This document shows positions 26,727 to 36,699 of a DNA stretch of 64,000 bases, piece by piece. Source of the stretch: Burkholderiales bacterium (lineage in GTDB: Bacteria > Pseudomonadota > Gammaproteobacteria > Burkholderiales > Ga0077523); the NCBI GenBank assembly GCA_019745565.1, contig JAIESW010000017.1:1-64000 (forward strand), in the 5' to 3' direction. Each line of letters starts with the position of its first letter. Position 1 is the first letter of the stretch. A program made the position numbers and the translations under genes. Under the pieces are notes generated by a model. That model ran no database searches. It saw only the letters and a program-made list of their open reading frames with translations, and was not told the origin of the DNA.

Positions 26727-28250
26727 CTACATGGTGGGGCCCAGGATCCAGGGCGCGAACTCGTCCTCGCCGTAGCCCCACTGCTCGCTCTTCGACTTCT
26801 GGCCCGAAGCCGTCTTCAGGATCAGCTCGAAGAATTGCCGGCCCACTTCCTCGATGGACGCCTTGCCGTCTACGATCACGCCGCAGTTGATGTCCATGTC
26901 CTCTTCCTGACGGTTGAAGAGCGCCGAGTTGGTCGCGAGCTTGAGCGAGGGCGACGGCTTGCAGCCGTAGGCGGAGCCGCGGCCGGTGGTGAAACAGATC
27001 ATGTTCGCCCCGCCCGCCACCTGGCCGGTCGCCGACACCGGGTCATAGCCGGGGGTATCCATGAACACGAAGCCCTTGGCGGTCACGCGCTCGGCGTATT
27101 CGTACACGTCGACCATCGCGGTGGTACCGCCCTTGGCGACGGCGCCCAGCGATTTCTCCAGGATGGTGGTGAGGCCGCCGGCCTTGTTGCCGGGCGAGGG
27201 ATTGTTGTTCATCTCGCCGCCGAGGCGTTCGGTGTACTGCTCCCACCACTTGATGCGCTTCACCAGCTTCTCGCCCACTTCACGCGACACGGCGCGGCGC
27301 GTGAGCAGGTGTTCGGCACCATAGACCTCCGGCGTTTCCGAGAGGATCGCCGTGCCGCCGTGGCGTACCAGCAGGTCCACCGCCGCACCGAGCGCCGGGT
27401 TGGCGCTGATGCCCGAGTAGCCGTCCGAGCCGCCGCATTGCAGGCCGAGCATCAGGTGGCTCGCAGGCACAGTGCTGCGGCCCACCTTGTTCGCTTCGGG
27501 CAGCATTTCCATGATGCGCGCGATGCCCTCCTTCACGGTCTTGCCCGTGCCCCCGGTCTCCTGGATGGTGAAGGCCTTCAGCTGGTCGGTGCGCTTCAAG
27601 CCCTGGGCAGCGAGCAGGTCGTTGATCTGGTTCGCCTCACAGCCCAGGCCGATCATGAGCGTCGAGAACATGTTCGGATGGGTCGCGTAACCGCCCAGGA
27701 CGCGGCGCAGGATCTGCACGGGCTCGCCTTCCGAGGCATGACCGCAGCCGGTCTTGTGGGTGATCGGGACGATGCCGTCGACGTTGGGATAGTCGGCCAG
27801 GATCTCGTCGGTGAAGTGCTTCGCGATCATGCGCGAAACGTGCGCGGAACAGTTCACGCTCGACACCACGCCGATGTAGTTGCGGGTGGCGACGCGGCCG
27901 TCCTTGCGCACGTAACCCTCGAAGGTGGCCGGGTCGGCGACGAACTGGGTGGGCTTGTAGTCGGCCCCGAACGCGTAATCGCGCTCGAAGTTGCCCATGC
28001 TGAGATTGTGGACGTGCACGTGCTCGCCTGCCTTGATGGGCCGCGAGGCGAAACCGATGATCTGGTTGTAGCGGCGCACCGGGCTGCCTTCGCCGATGTC
28101 GTGGGTGGCGACCTTGTGGCCCGCGGGAACCCGCACGGTCGTACGGATCTTCTCCTTGATGATCTCGGTACCCTCGGGCAGGTCGACGCGCGCGATGACG
28201 ACATCGTCCGCGGCGTTCAGGCGTATGGTCAGATCGGCGGCTTGCAGCAT
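26727..28250 (-). CDS. UxaA-family sugar-acid dehydratase, altronate/galactarate type (507 aa)
   Basis: An iron-dependent dehydratase of the altronate (UxaA) and galactarate (GarD) family. An N-terminal SAF-like domain (about 1-100: LPEGTEIIKEKIRTTVRVPA) precedes the large C-terminal domain with NCSAHVSRMIAKHF, HKTGCGHASEGEPVQ, LGCEANQIN, LGLQCGGSDGYSG and CFTTGRGSAYG, the Cys/Gly motifs of the family. ATG 28250 is chosen because AAGGAG precedes it; the longer frame starts inside the divergent control region. Divergent SDR and FAH-family genes suggest it dehydrates a sugar acid such as fuconate or altronate (inference). Confidence 0.88.
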   Translation of the reverse strand: MLQAADLTIRLNAADDVVIARVDLPEGTEIIKEKIRTTVRVPAGHKVATHDIGEGSPVRRYNQIIGFASRPIKAGEHVHVHNLSMGNFERDYAFGADYKPTQFVADPATFEGYVRKDGRVATRNYIGVVSSVNCSAHVSRMIAKHFTDEILADYPNVDGIVPITHKTGCGHASEGEPVQILRRVLGGYATHPNMFSTLMIGLGCEANQINDLLAAQGLKRTDQLKAFTIQETGGTGKTVKEGIARIMEMLPEANKVGRSTVPASHLMLGLQCGGSDGYSGISANPALGAAVDLLVRHGGTAILSETPEVYGAEHLLTRRAVSREVGEKLVKRIKWWEQYTERLGGEMNNNPSPGNKAGGLTTILEKSLGAVAKGGTTAMVDVYEYAERVTAKGFVFMDTPGYDPVSATGQVAGGANMICFTTGRGSAYGCKPSPSLKLATNSALFNRQEEDMDINCGVIVDGKASIEEVGRQFFELILKTASGQKSKSEQWGYGEDEFAPWILGPTM

Positions 28251-28252
28251 GA

Positions 28253-29227
<975 letters not shown>

Positions 29228-29291
29228 TTCTTCATCCACACATTCGACGAAAAGCAGGATCTTTCCTGCATTTGATTGGGGAGACAGCACC

Positions 29292-30137
29292 ATGAAACTG
29301 GTTCGATTCGGCGATGCCGGGCAGGAAAAACCGGGCGTACTGGACGCGAGCGGAGCGATCCGCGATCTGTCCGGCGTCATCCGTGACATCGACGGCAGCA
29401 CGCTGTCCGACGCGTCGCTCGCAAAGCTGCGCGCACTGAACCTCGAGTCGCTGCCCAAGGTGTCCGGTTCGCCGCGCTTCGGCCCGCCCGTGGCCAACGT
29501 CGGCAAGTTCATCGCGATCGGTCTCAACTACTCCGACCACGCGAAGGAATCGAACATGCCGATTCCGAAGGAGCCCGTGGTGTTCACCAAGGCCACGTCC
29601 TGCATCAGCGGCCCGAACGACACCGTGGTCCTGCCGCGCGGCTCGGTCAAGGGCGACTGGGAAGTGGAACTCGCCTTCGTGATGGGCAAGACCGCGAAGA
29701 GCGTGTCGGAAGCCGATGCCCTCGACTACGTCGCCGGATACATGATCTGCAACGATGTGTCCGAGCGCGAATGGCAGCTCGAGCGCGGCCAGACCTGGGA
29801 CAAGGGCAAGGGCTTCGACACCTTCGGTCCGATCGGCCCGTGGCTGGTCACGCGCGACGAGATCGGCGATCCGCAGAACCTCGCCATGTGGCTGGACGTG
29901 AACGGCCAGCGCGCGCAGACCGGTTCCACCAAGACCATGATCTTCACCGTGCGCCAGCTGATCGCGTACGTGAGCTTCCTCTACACGCTGAAGCCCGGCG
30001 ACATCATCACCACCGGCACCCCGCCCGGTGTGGGCATGGGCATGAAGCCGAATCCTCAGTTCCTGAAGGCAGGCGACGTGATGCGCGTCGGCATCGACGG
30101 GCTCGGGGAGCAGAAACAGGAAGTCGTAGGCGGTTGA
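29292..30137 (+). CDS. Fumarylacetoacetate hydrolase-family protein, 2,4-diketo-3-deoxy-L-fuconate hydrolase-like (281 aa)
   Basis: An FAH-superfamily hydrolase, metal-dependent. The metal ligands appear in GDWEVELAFVMGK (Glu residues) and in NDVSEREWQLERG, with GKGFDTFGPIGPWLV and the family loop ITTGTPPGVGMGMKP. Close relatives are often annotated as ureidoglycolate lyase, but 281-282 aa members next to this kind of SDR cleave 2,4-diketo-3-deoxy-L-fuconate to pyruvate and lactate (established for the pathway, inferred here). GGGGAGACA precedes the ATG. Confidence 0.85.
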   Translation: MKLVRFGDAGQEKPGVLDASGAIRDLSGVIRDIDGSTLSDASLAKLRALNLESLPKVSGSPRFGPPVANVGKFIAIGLNYSDHAKESNMPIPKEPVVFTKATSCISGPNDTVVLPRGSVKGDWEVELAFVMGKTAKSVSEADALDYVAGYMICNDVSEREWQLERGQTWDKGKGFDTFGPIGPWLVTRDEIGDPQNLAMWLDVNGQRAQTGSTKTMIFTVRQLIAYVSFLYTLKPGDIITTGTPPGVGMGMKPNPQFLKAGDVMRVGIDGLGEQKQEVVGG

Positions 30138-30154
30138 GGGCACGATGAGTGGGC

Positions 30155-30200
30155 GCCCCGGCTTCGCCGGGGCGTGCAAACCCCGCCCATCGCGGCGGGT
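30155..30200. terminator. GC-rich hairpins between convergent genes
   Basis: CGCCCCGGC-TTC-GCCGGGGCG (30155-30175) is a perfect 9-bp stem. It is followed by a second hairpin, AACCCCGCC... with GGCGGGTT (30180-30202). No T-run follows, so these may be rho-dependent or simply bidirectional barriers. Confidence 0.45.
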
Positions 30201-30256
30201 TCAGCAGCAGCCGACGGCGCCGGGAGAGGCGTTACCGGCCACACGGGTTTCGCCCT

Positions 30257-31255
30257 TCACCACCGGTACGAAACGCTCAACGCCCCGAACCGCGTCTCGC
30301 CGTTCTGTTCGTTGAACTCCTGGGTGCGCAGGATGTGCGTGTACGCAACGCGCCAGCGCGACCACGCGACCACGACACCGAGGCTGACGTCCACCACGTA
30401 GGGACGCGGATCGACACCCGGCCCGCGCTCGAAGGTGTTGCCTTCGAGGAAGATGTTGCGCGCAACCAGCCGACCCGCGACGCTGCCGAACAGGTACCAG
30501 TGCAATCCGGTCTCCGGCTTGAAATAGAAAGCGCCCGGCATGCTCGGCTGTACCCGTGGCAATCCGTAGTCCAGCGGGAGATTGCGCCCGAAGCGTGCCG
30601 TGACGCCCCCGGCGGCGTAGGTCGAAACGTTTCCGATCATGCCGCCGAGATAGGGGGAAACGTCGAACTCGTAGCCGTCGGTCCGCGCCTCGAAGGCCCT
30701 GCGCCAGGTCCTGAAGTATCCGGCGTTGATGCCCGGCTCGTTCTTGAGCTGGTAGTCCCAGCCCTTGGGCACCTCCCCGCCGAACAGATGGTGCGCGGTT
30801 CTCTGCACCGCGTCGGCATGGGCATCGGAACCCACGATGCCGACGGTGAGCTGCAACTGGTCCAGCACCTTTTCCTGCTCGGCCGTGACGCCGAGCGAGT
30901 AGTACAGCCAGCCCGCGTAGGGCCGGTCGTTCGGATCCGGCGGTGCGGCCGACAGATCGTGCGGCGTGTAGATCTCCTGACCGAGTGCATGCTCCATGCG
31001 CATGTCGGCATCCGCGTCGATCATGGGCATGAGGCTCGCCGTCTTGCGCAGCCAGTGCCACACGTCGTTCTTCGCGGACAGGTAGGTGAGGCGGATCCCG
31101 TTCGAGTAGTAGTCGTCGACGTGCGCGAAGAGATCGTTCTCGAACGCGAGACCGATGTAGCGATCGCCTGCGGAGTCCGACGCGTGGATCGAACCTGCGA
31201 AACAGCACGACAGGATCGCGCCCATGAAGGCGCAGCGCTGCAACCGCTTCGGCAT
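30257..31255 (-). CDS. lpxR: Lipid A deacylase LpxR family protein (332 aa)
   Basis: An outer-membrane beta-barrel of the LpxR (DUF2219) family, which removes the 3'-acyloxyacyl group from lipid A. The catalytic N-terminal block is present: GLAFENDLFAHVDDYYSNGI with Asn-Asp, and VQRTAHHLFGGEVPKGWDYQ with the conserved His and Trp region. It ends in an aromatic residue (SVSYRW), as barrels do. The start is set at 31255 so that MPKRLQRCAFMGAILSCCFA forms the signal peptide; a GTG at 31339 and an ATG at 31225 are alternatives. Neighbouring genes give no functional hint. Confidence 0.85.
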   Translation of the reverse strand: MPKRLQRCAFMGAILSCCFAGSIHASDSAGDRYIGLAFENDLFAHVDDYYSNGIRLTYLSAKNDVWHWLRKTASLMPMIDADADMRMEHALGQEIYTPHDLSAAPPDPNDRPYAGWLYYSLGVTAEQEKVLDQLQLTVGIVGSDAHADAVQRTAHHLFGGEVPKGWDYQLKNEPGINAGYFRTWRRAFEARTDGYEFDVSPYLGGMIGNVSTYAAGGVTARFGRNLPLDYGLPRVQPSMPGAFYFKPETGLHWYLFGSVAGRLVARNIFLEGNTFERGPGVDPRPYVVDVSLGVVVAWSRWRVAYTHILRTQEFNEQNGETRFGALSVSYRW

Positions 31256-31473
31256 GCCTGAGGAGAGTCTGATCCTGGGAACCCTGGTCGCGTTGTCCCG
31301 ACACGCCGTCGGAAACACCGCGGCAACGCTCCGTTCCACGCGATCTCGATCCGACTGCGCCCGCGCGTGCGGCGCGGAGGGATAATGCGCGCAATGCTAC
31401 CGGGCATGCCTGCGACGGCCAATATGCTGGTGACGCGCATGCATCCGCAACATCAGAGGAGATAGTCCCCGAC

Positions 31474-32592
31474 ATGCGCATCGGCATCCCGAAGGAAATC
31501 AAGAATCACGAGTATCGCGTCGCCCTGACACCCGCGGGTGCGGCACTGCTGACGGGTCGGGGCCATGAAGTCGTGGTGCAGTCCCAGGCCGGCGCCCACA
31601 TCGGTTTCGCGGACGAAGCCTACGTCGCCGCCGGCGCCCGAATCGTGGGGACCGCAGCCGAGGCATGGGGCTGCGAATTGGTGGTGAAGGTGAAGGAGCC
31701 GCAGTCCGCGGAGCTGGGATTCTTTCGCGAGGGACTCGTGCTGTTCACGTACCTGCACCTCGTCACGTGTCCCGACGTGGCGGCCGGTTTGCTGTCGGCA
31801 AACGCGATCGGCATCGCCTATGAAACCGTGACCGACGCACGGGGCGCACTGCCGCTGCTGGTCCCCATGTCCGAGATCGCCGGCCGCCTGTCGATCCAGA
31901 TGGGTGCATGGGCGCTGATGCTGCCGCAAGGCGGCAGCGGCGTTCTGCTACCCGGTATTCCCGGCGTGCCGCCGGGCAAGGTGGTGATCCTGGGCGGCGG
32001 TACCGTCGGCACCCACGCGGCCTGGGCAGCGGTCGGGCTCGGTGCCGATGCGACGCTGTTCGACGTGAGCCTGCCGCGACTGCGCCAACTCGAGGAGATC
32101 TTCGGGCCGCGCCTCAAGACCTGCTACGCCGAACCCGAAGCGATCGGCCGCCATGTGGCGGCTGCCGACCTCGTCGTCGGTGCCGTGCTGGTGCCCGGCA
32201 AACTCTCGCCCAAACTGGTCACGCGCAAGATGCTGCGAGCGATGCGTCCGGGCTCGGTGTTCGTGGATGTCGGTATCGATCAGGGCGGCTGCGCCGAGAC
32301 GTCGCGGCCCACGTCCCATGCGGAACCGATCTACGTCGAGGAAGGCGTACTGCACTACTGCGTGCCGAACATGCCGGGTGCTGTCGCCCGCACCGCCACG
32401 CTGGCGCTCACCCAGGCCACGCTGCCCTTCGTCACCCAGCTTGCCGATCTCGGATGGCGTCGCGCACTCGCAGAGAATGCCGGATTGCTGAGTGGCCTCC
32501 AGGTGGCCGGCCGGAGCATCACGTACCGCGCACTCGCGGACGATCTCCGCGTGCCCTACGTCCCACCCGAGTCCATCCTCGCACGGGCCTGA
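31474..32592 (+). CDS. ald: Alanine dehydrogenase (372 aa)
   Basis: NAD-dependent oxidative deamination of L-alanine to pyruvate and ammonia. The start MRIGIPKEIKNHEYRVALTP is diagnostic, with the catalytic Lys in LVVKVKEPQ and His in YLHLVT. The Rossmann motif is KVVILGGGTVGTHAAWAAVG, and the C-terminus has YCVPNMPGAVARTATLALTQ. Length is that of the family (about 370). GAGGAG precedes the ATG. It is divergent from the LpxR-like gene, with about 220 bases of control region between them. Confidence 0.95.
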   Translation: MRIGIPKEIKNHEYRVALTPAGAALLTGRGHEVVVQSQAGAHIGFADEAYVAAGARIVGTAAEAWGCELVVKVKEPQSAELGFFREGLVLFTYLHLVTCPDVAAGLLSANAIGIAYETVTDARGALPLLVPMSEIAGRLSIQMGAWALMLPQGGSGVLLPGIPGVPPGKVVILGGGTVGTHAAWAAVGLGADATLFDVSLPRLRQLEEIFGPRLKTCYAEPEAIGRHVAAADLVVGAVLVPGKLSPKLVTRKMLRAMRPGSVFVDVGIDQGGCAETSRPTSHAEPIYVEEGVLHYCVPNMPGAVARTATLALTQATLPFVTQLADLGWRRALAENAGLLSGLQVAGRSITYRALADDLRVPYVPPESILARA

Positions 32593-32661
32593 CGCCGCGG
32601 GAACATTCGTCGCTCCGTGCGAGCCTGCAGCCGGCGCCGTCCGCACGTGCCAACGGTCACA

Positions 32662-32695
32662 CTCAGACGTCGAAGCCCCTCAGACGTCGAAGCCC
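32662..32695. repeat. 17-bp tandem duplication
   Basis: CTCAGACGTCGAAGCCC occurs twice head to tail (32662-32678, 32679-32695). On the minus strand the unit carries the last codons and stop of the small lipoprotein gene; the second copy lies just after the stop. Confidence 0.9.
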
Positions 32696-32892
32696 TTGTC
32701 CTTCATGCACATGAGATAGATGTGCCGGTTGGGCGTCATGCCCCAACCCACGGTGCTCGAAGCCATCATCCTCTGGTGGCAAAGAAGATGTGCCGAGCGG
32801 AAGGCCGGATCGGCCATCTGCTCGGCTCGCTTGGCATCGGCAACGCATCCGCCGGCGAAGACGAGCAGCAATGCAGCCGCGATCCTGTCCAT
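32680..32892 (-). CDS. Small putative lipoprotein (70 aa)
   Basis: Not assigned to a named family. The N-terminus MDRIAAALLLVFAGGCVADA reads as a lipoprotein signal with lipobox FAGGC. The mature part (about 54 residues) contains two further Cys, in LLCHQRMM and LMCMKDKGFDV; the latter, M-K-D-KGF, resembles the end of other small proteobacterial lipoproteins (C-M-x-x-K-G-[FY]). A binding site AAGGAGA precedes the ATG. It is unlinked to its neighbours, lying between ald and pxpA. Confidence 0.65.
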   Translation of the reverse strand: MDRIAAALLLVFAGGCVADAKRAEQMADPAFRSAHLLCHQRMMASSTVGWGMTPNRHIYLMCMKDKGFDV

Positions 32893-32943
32893 GCCATTCT
32901 CCTTCTGCGACTCGGCAGTTCGACTACAGCGTGCGGTGGCGGT

Positions 32944-33687
32944 TCACGGCGCGTGTACCACCACACCGGCGCCGGTCAGGGCCGCCTTCAGCTTGGCGGC
33001 CATCGCCGCAGCGCCGGGCGTGTCGCCATGCACGCAGATCGTTTCGGCCCGCAGCGCCACGATCGCCCCGTCGATGCTCCGCACGGTCGAAGTCCTGACC
33101 ATGTCGAGCGCACGGGCGACCGCGAGTTCCGCCTCTTCGATCAGCGCACCCGGCTGGGTCCGTGACACGAGCGCGCCATCGCGCCGGTAGGCGCGATCGG
33201 CGAACACCTCGTTCGCGACCCGCAGACCTGCAGCTTCGCCCGCGGCCACGAGCTCGCTGCCTGCGAGGCCCACCAGCAGCAGGCTGGGATCGAACTCGCG
33301 CACCGCAGCCGCAATGGCCCGGGCGAGCTCCGGGTCGCGCGCTGCCATGTTGTAGAGCGCACCGTGCGCCTTCACGTGTTTCAGTGCGGCACCGGCCTTG
33401 CCGGCGATTGCAGCCAACGTTTCCACCTGCCGCAACACCAGCGCGCGCACCTCAGCCGGTGCAAGGTGCATGTCGCGGCGGCCAAAGCCCTCGCGATCGT
33501 CGAACGACGGATGCGCGCCGACGGCGACGTCGCGCGCCATGCACAGTTCGACAGTCCTGGCCATGGAGTACGCATCGCCGGCATGCAGACCGCACGCGAT
33601 GTTCGCCGACGTGACGATGTCGAGCAGCGCCGCGTCGTCACCCATGCCTTCGCCGACATCGGCGTTCAGATCCACGTGCGCGTTCAT
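32944..33687 (-). CDS. pxpA: 5-oxoprolinase subunit PxpA (247 aa)
   Basis: LamB/YcsF-family subunit of the bacterial 5-oxoprolinase PxpABC, which opens 5-oxoproline (pyroglutamate) to glutamate using ATP. Diagnostic motifs are DLNADVGEGMGDDAALLDIV, SANIACGLHAGD, the HPSFDDREGFGRR segment and KHVKAHGALYN. The length is standard. It overlaps the pxpC stop by four bases and is the last gene of the pxp operon. Confidence 0.94.
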   Translation of the reverse strand: MNAHVDLNADVGEGMGDDAALLDIVTSANIACGLHAGDAYSMARTVELCMARDVAVGAHPSFDDREGFGRRDMHLAPAEVRALVLRQVETLAAIAGKAGAALKHVKAHGALYNMAARDPELARAIAAAVREFDPSLLLVGLAGSELVAAGEAAGLRVANEVFADRAYRRDGALVSRTQPGALIEEAELAVARALDMVRTSTVRSIDGAIVALRAETICVHGDTPGAAAMAAKLKAALTGAGVVVHAP

Positions 33688-34685
33688 CGCAACCGCACGG
33701 CCAGCGCCTGGCGCACCAGTTCCAGCTGCTGCTCGCGCGCGATCGCGGCCGCGTAGCTTTCCTCCTGGGTCGCGAGCTTGAAGCGCAAGGTCTCGCCGGG
33801 CGCCAGTTGCGCCACCACCGGCAGATCGACGCCGATCACCACCGCGATCACCGGATAGCCCCCGGTGGTCTGATGATCGGCCATAAGGATGATGGGCTGT
33901 CCGCCCGGCGGCACCTGCACCGCGCCGGTCACCATGCCTTCCGACAGCACGTCGTGGCTGCGCCGCGCATCCAGCGCCGGACCCGACAGCCGATAGCCCA
34001 TGCGATCCGAGTCATTGCCCACCCGGTACTCCGCCGCGACGAGCTGTTCCCGCATCGCCACCGGGAAGTTCTGCCAATGCCGCCCGGGCAGGATGCGCAA
34101 CGGCTGCGGCGTCACGCGATAGGGCATCTTGTGACGGCTCACCGACCAGTTCGGAAAGGCGAACCGGTTCTGTTTATGGGCGAGCAGACCGACCCAACGG
34201 GCGGTGTGCGCTTCCTCGGGTGAGCGCAGCGGCAGGACGTCGCCCTTGCGCAAGGCGCGGCCGTTGAAGCCGCCATAGGCGCCGCGCACGGCCGTCGATC
34301 GGCTGCCCATCACGGCGGGCACGTCGAACCCGGCCGCGACCGCCAGATAGGCACGACAACCGATCTGGGGTCGGCCGAACAGCACGCGCACACCCGCGCG
34401 CACACGCACCGGTCGCCACATCGGCAGCGGCTCGCCGTCGATCATGGGTGCCATGTTCGCGCCGCACACCGCGATGACGGCGTCCTCCTGGAAATGCAGC
34501 CGCGGTCCGCTGAGAGTGATCTCGAGCGTCGCTTCGTCCTCGGCGTTGCCGACGAGCAGATTCGCCATCCGGTGCGAGGTCTCGTCCATCGCGCCGTTGA
34601 CGGGAACACCGAGGTGCTGCAGTCCGGTACGGCCGAGATCCTGGAGGGTGGTCAGCAGGCCGGGATGTTCGATCTGGATGCCCAT
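33684..34685 (-). CDS. pxpC: 5-oxoprolinase subunit PxpC (333 aa)
   Basis: KipA-like (AHS2) carboxyltransferase-domain protein. LTTLQDLGRTGLQHLGVPVN, GAMDETSHRMANLLVGN, and the later GSRSTAVRGAYGGFNGRAL are characteristic, as is QPIILMADHQTTGGYPVIA. Together with PxpB it forms the part of 5-oxoprolinase related to the carboxyltransferase half of urea carboxylase; the same fold appears in the carboxylase at 6.1-9.7 kb. Overlap with pxpA and a 27-base gap to pxpB indicate one operon. Confidence 0.94.
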   Translation of the reverse strand: MGIQIEHPGLLTTLQDLGRTGLQHLGVPVNGAMDETSHRMANLLVGNAEDEATLEITLSGPRLHFQEDAVIAVCGANMAPMIDGEPLPMWRPVRVRAGVRVLFGRPQIGCRAYLAVAAGFDVPAVMGSRSTAVRGAYGGFNGRALRKGDVLPLRSPEEAHTARWVGLLAHKQNRFAFPNWSVSRHKMPYRVTPQPLRILPGRHWQNFPVAMREQLVAAEYRVGNDSDRMGYRLSGPALDARRSHDVLSEGMVTGAVQVPPGGQPIILMADHQTTGGYPVIAVVIGVDLPVVAQLAPGETLRFKLATQEESYAAAIAREQQLELVRQALAVRLR

Positions 34686-34712
34686 CGGATTGCGTGTCCG
34701 GATCAGCGGCGC

Positions 34713-35438
34713 TCAGCGCTTGTCGCGCAACAATTGGAAATCGCGCGCCCCGATGGCGACGAAGCGCACGCGGTCGCCGGGCTCGATGACGGCGTGCGCC
34801 TGCTCGTCGAACTGGAACAGCGTGATCGGCGTGCGCCCGATCAGGTTCCAGCCGCCCGGGGTCTCGAACGGGTAGACGCCGGTCTGGTCGCCGCCGATGC
34901 CGACACTGCCCGCCGGCACCCGCTTGCGCGGCGACTCCAGCCGTGGCGTCACGAGCCGCCGGTCGAGGCCGCCCAGATAGGCGAACCCCGGCAGGAAGCC
35001 GAGGGTGTAGACGTGATAGTCGGGCGCGGCGTGGGCCTCGATCACGGCCTCCTCGGAAAGACCGCTGTGCTGCGCAACGAGGCGCAGGTCTTCGCCGAAT
35101 TCGCCACCGTAGCAGACCGGGATCTCGATGCTGCGCGACTTGCGCTTCGGCAGGTCCGGCGCCTTGGTGAGCGCATGCTGGAGTGCGGTGCGCATCGCCT
35201 CGACCGGGTCGGTGGTGCGATAGTGGGCCGCCACCTGGAGCGGATCGAAATGCACGGTGAGCGCAGCAAAAGCCGGCGCGACATCGGTCATGCCCGGCAG
35301 GCGGTGGGCCAGCAGATGCTCCGCCGCGGCGCGCACCCGCGCGTTCACGCCGGCATTGAGGCTGCGGCCGAACTCGGCCACCAACGCGCGATCGCCCATG
35401 GCGTACAACTGGGGGGTGTTCGGTGCGGCTTCGGCCAT
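34713..35438 (-). CDS. pxpB: 5-oxoprolinase subunit PxpB (241 aa)
   Basis: KipI-like (AHS1) protein. Visible motifs are YAMGDRALVAEFGRSL, IPVCYGGEFGEDLRLVAQHS, YTLGFLPGFAYLGGLD and SVGIGGDQTGVYPFETPGGW, all typical of the family. ATG 35438 overlaps the TAA of the upstream DUF1992 gene (TAATG), which fixes the start; the longer frame upstream lies inside that gene. Paired with PxpC for ATP-dependent ring opening of 5-oxoproline. Confidence 0.93.
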   Translation of the reverse strand: MAEAAPNTPQLYAMGDRALVAEFGRSLNAGVNARVRAAAEHLLAHRLPGMTDVAPAFAALTVHFDPLQVAAHYRTTDPVEAMRTALQHALTKAPDLPKRKSRSIEIPVCYGGEFGEDLRLVAQHSGLSEEAVIEAHAAPDYHVYTLGFLPGFAYLGGLDRRLVTPRLESPRKRVPAGSVGIGGDQTGVYPFETPGGWNLIGRTPITLFQFDEQAHAVIEPGDRVRFVAIGARDFQLLRDKR

Positions 35439-35800
35439 TACGCGAGTTTGCTCACGATCTTGGCGTAATAGTGCGGCTCCACGAGGAGGCCCCGCTGGCG
35501 GCCCGGGCGCGCTTCCGCCAGAGCTAGCGAAAGTGCCTGCAGCTTGCGCAGCGCGCGCTCCTTCGCCGTGCCGTCGGCAGCCCGATCCACTTCGGCGGCC
35601 GCATCGCGCAGCCGCCGCAACGCTTCCACTTCGGGCGGAACGAAGCCTGCGTTCTTGAGCACGCGCCAAGCCACCCGCAGATCATCGGGCACCAAGGGAT
35701 CCTCGTCCAGATCCATCGGCCGCCCTGCGCCCGGCAGGCGATCGAACTCGCCGCGCGCTTGCGCTTCCAGGATCCGCTGCTCGATCAGCGATTCGAACAT
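35438..35800 (-). CDS. DUF1992 (DnaJC28-like conserved domain) protein (120 aa)
   Basis: A DUF1992 protein: FESLIEQRILEAQARGEFDR, LPGAGRPMDLDEDPLVP and the ending HYYAKIVSKLA are all characteristic of this family, which is related to the conserved domain of DnaJ homologue subfamily C member 28. The function is not established. It lies at the head of the pxpBCA genes, overlapping pxpB by one base; the link to oxoproline metabolism may be no more than chance operon membership. Confidence 0.85.
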   Translation of the reverse strand: MFESLIEQRILEAQARGEFDRLPGAGRPMDLDEDPLVPDDLRVAWRVLKNAGFVPPEVEALRRLRDAAAEVDRAADGTAKERALRKLQALSLALAEARPGRQRGLLVEPHYYAKIVSKLA

Positions 35801-35830
35801 GGTGGGCGAGAGGAGCGTCGGATCGCTTTG

Positions 35831-36607
35831 CTATTCCGCGTAGCCCGGATCGATCCGGTCGAGCTTGCGCAGCAGACCAGGCCAGACCAGTTGGCCGCCG
35901 AGGCCGCGGGTCGCGGTGCGTCGGAACTCGCCGGCGCTGTCGACGATCGACTGCGGCACCGGGATCAGCTCGGCGCCGTTACCCTGTGCGGCGATCTGGA
36001 TCTCGCAGGCGCGCTGCAGCGTGTACATCGCCAGGAACGCATCGGGAATGGTTGGCCCCACGGTCAGGAGCCCGTGGTTGCGCAGGATGAGATAGGCGCT
36101 GTCGCCGAGATCGCGCACCAGCCGCGGCTTCTCGTCGTCTCTGAGCGCCACGCCTTCGTAATCGTGATACGCGATCGAGGACAGCGGAAAGATCGATTGC
36201 TGCGAGATCGGCAGCAGTCCCTGCTTCTGCGCCGATACGGCGATGCCGGCCGCGGTGTGCGTGTGCAGGACGCATTGCGCGTCCTCGCGCGCCGCGTGGA
36301 TCGCGCTGTGGATGACGAAGCCGGCCGGATTAACGGCAAACGGTGTTTCCATCACCGCGTTGCCGGCAAGGTCGATCTTGACCAGGCTCGAGGCAGTGAT
36401 CTCCTCGAACAACGCGCCATAGGGATTGATGAGGAAATGATGCTCCGGTCCGGGAATGCGCGCGGATATGTGCGTGAACACCAGGTCGTCCCAGCGATTG
36501 AGCGCGATCAGCCGGTAGGCCGCAGCCAGATCGACGCGCAGCCGCCATTCTTCCGCGCTCACGCGCGTGCGGATGTCGAGTGCCTTCGCTTCAGCCATCA
36601 GGTTCAT
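35831..36607 (-). CDS. Class II aldolase/adducin family protein (258 aa)
   Basis: A zinc-dependent aldolase-fold protein. The metal-binding His residues are visible in LHTHTAAGIAVS and LRNHGLLTVG, and the N-terminal LIALNRWDDLVFTHISARIP segment is typical of the adducin-like group. The length of about 258 is common for members of unknown substrate. A 30-base gap precedes the DUF1992 gene, so it may start the pxp operon. The substrate is unknown. Confidence 0.85.
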   Translation of the reverse strand: MNLMAEAKALDIRTRVSAEEWRLRVDLAAAYRLIALNRWDDLVFTHISARIPGPEHHFLINPYGALFEEITASSLVKIDLAGNAVMETPFAVNPAGFVIHSAIHAAREDAQCVLHTHTAAGIAVSAQKQGLLPISQQSIFPLSSIAYHDYEGVALRDDEKPRLVRDLGDSAYLILRNHGLLTVGPTIPDAFLAMYTLQRACEIQIAAQGNGAELIPVPQSIVDSAGEFRRTATRGLGGQLVWPGLLRKLDRIDPGYAE

Positions 36608-36699
36608 GCCGCTGTCCTCCAGGGAGTGCGAACGGGATGATACCGCCGGCCTCCCGGTGCGGGGCCTATACTCGACATTCCCGAAGAACGGAGGACATC

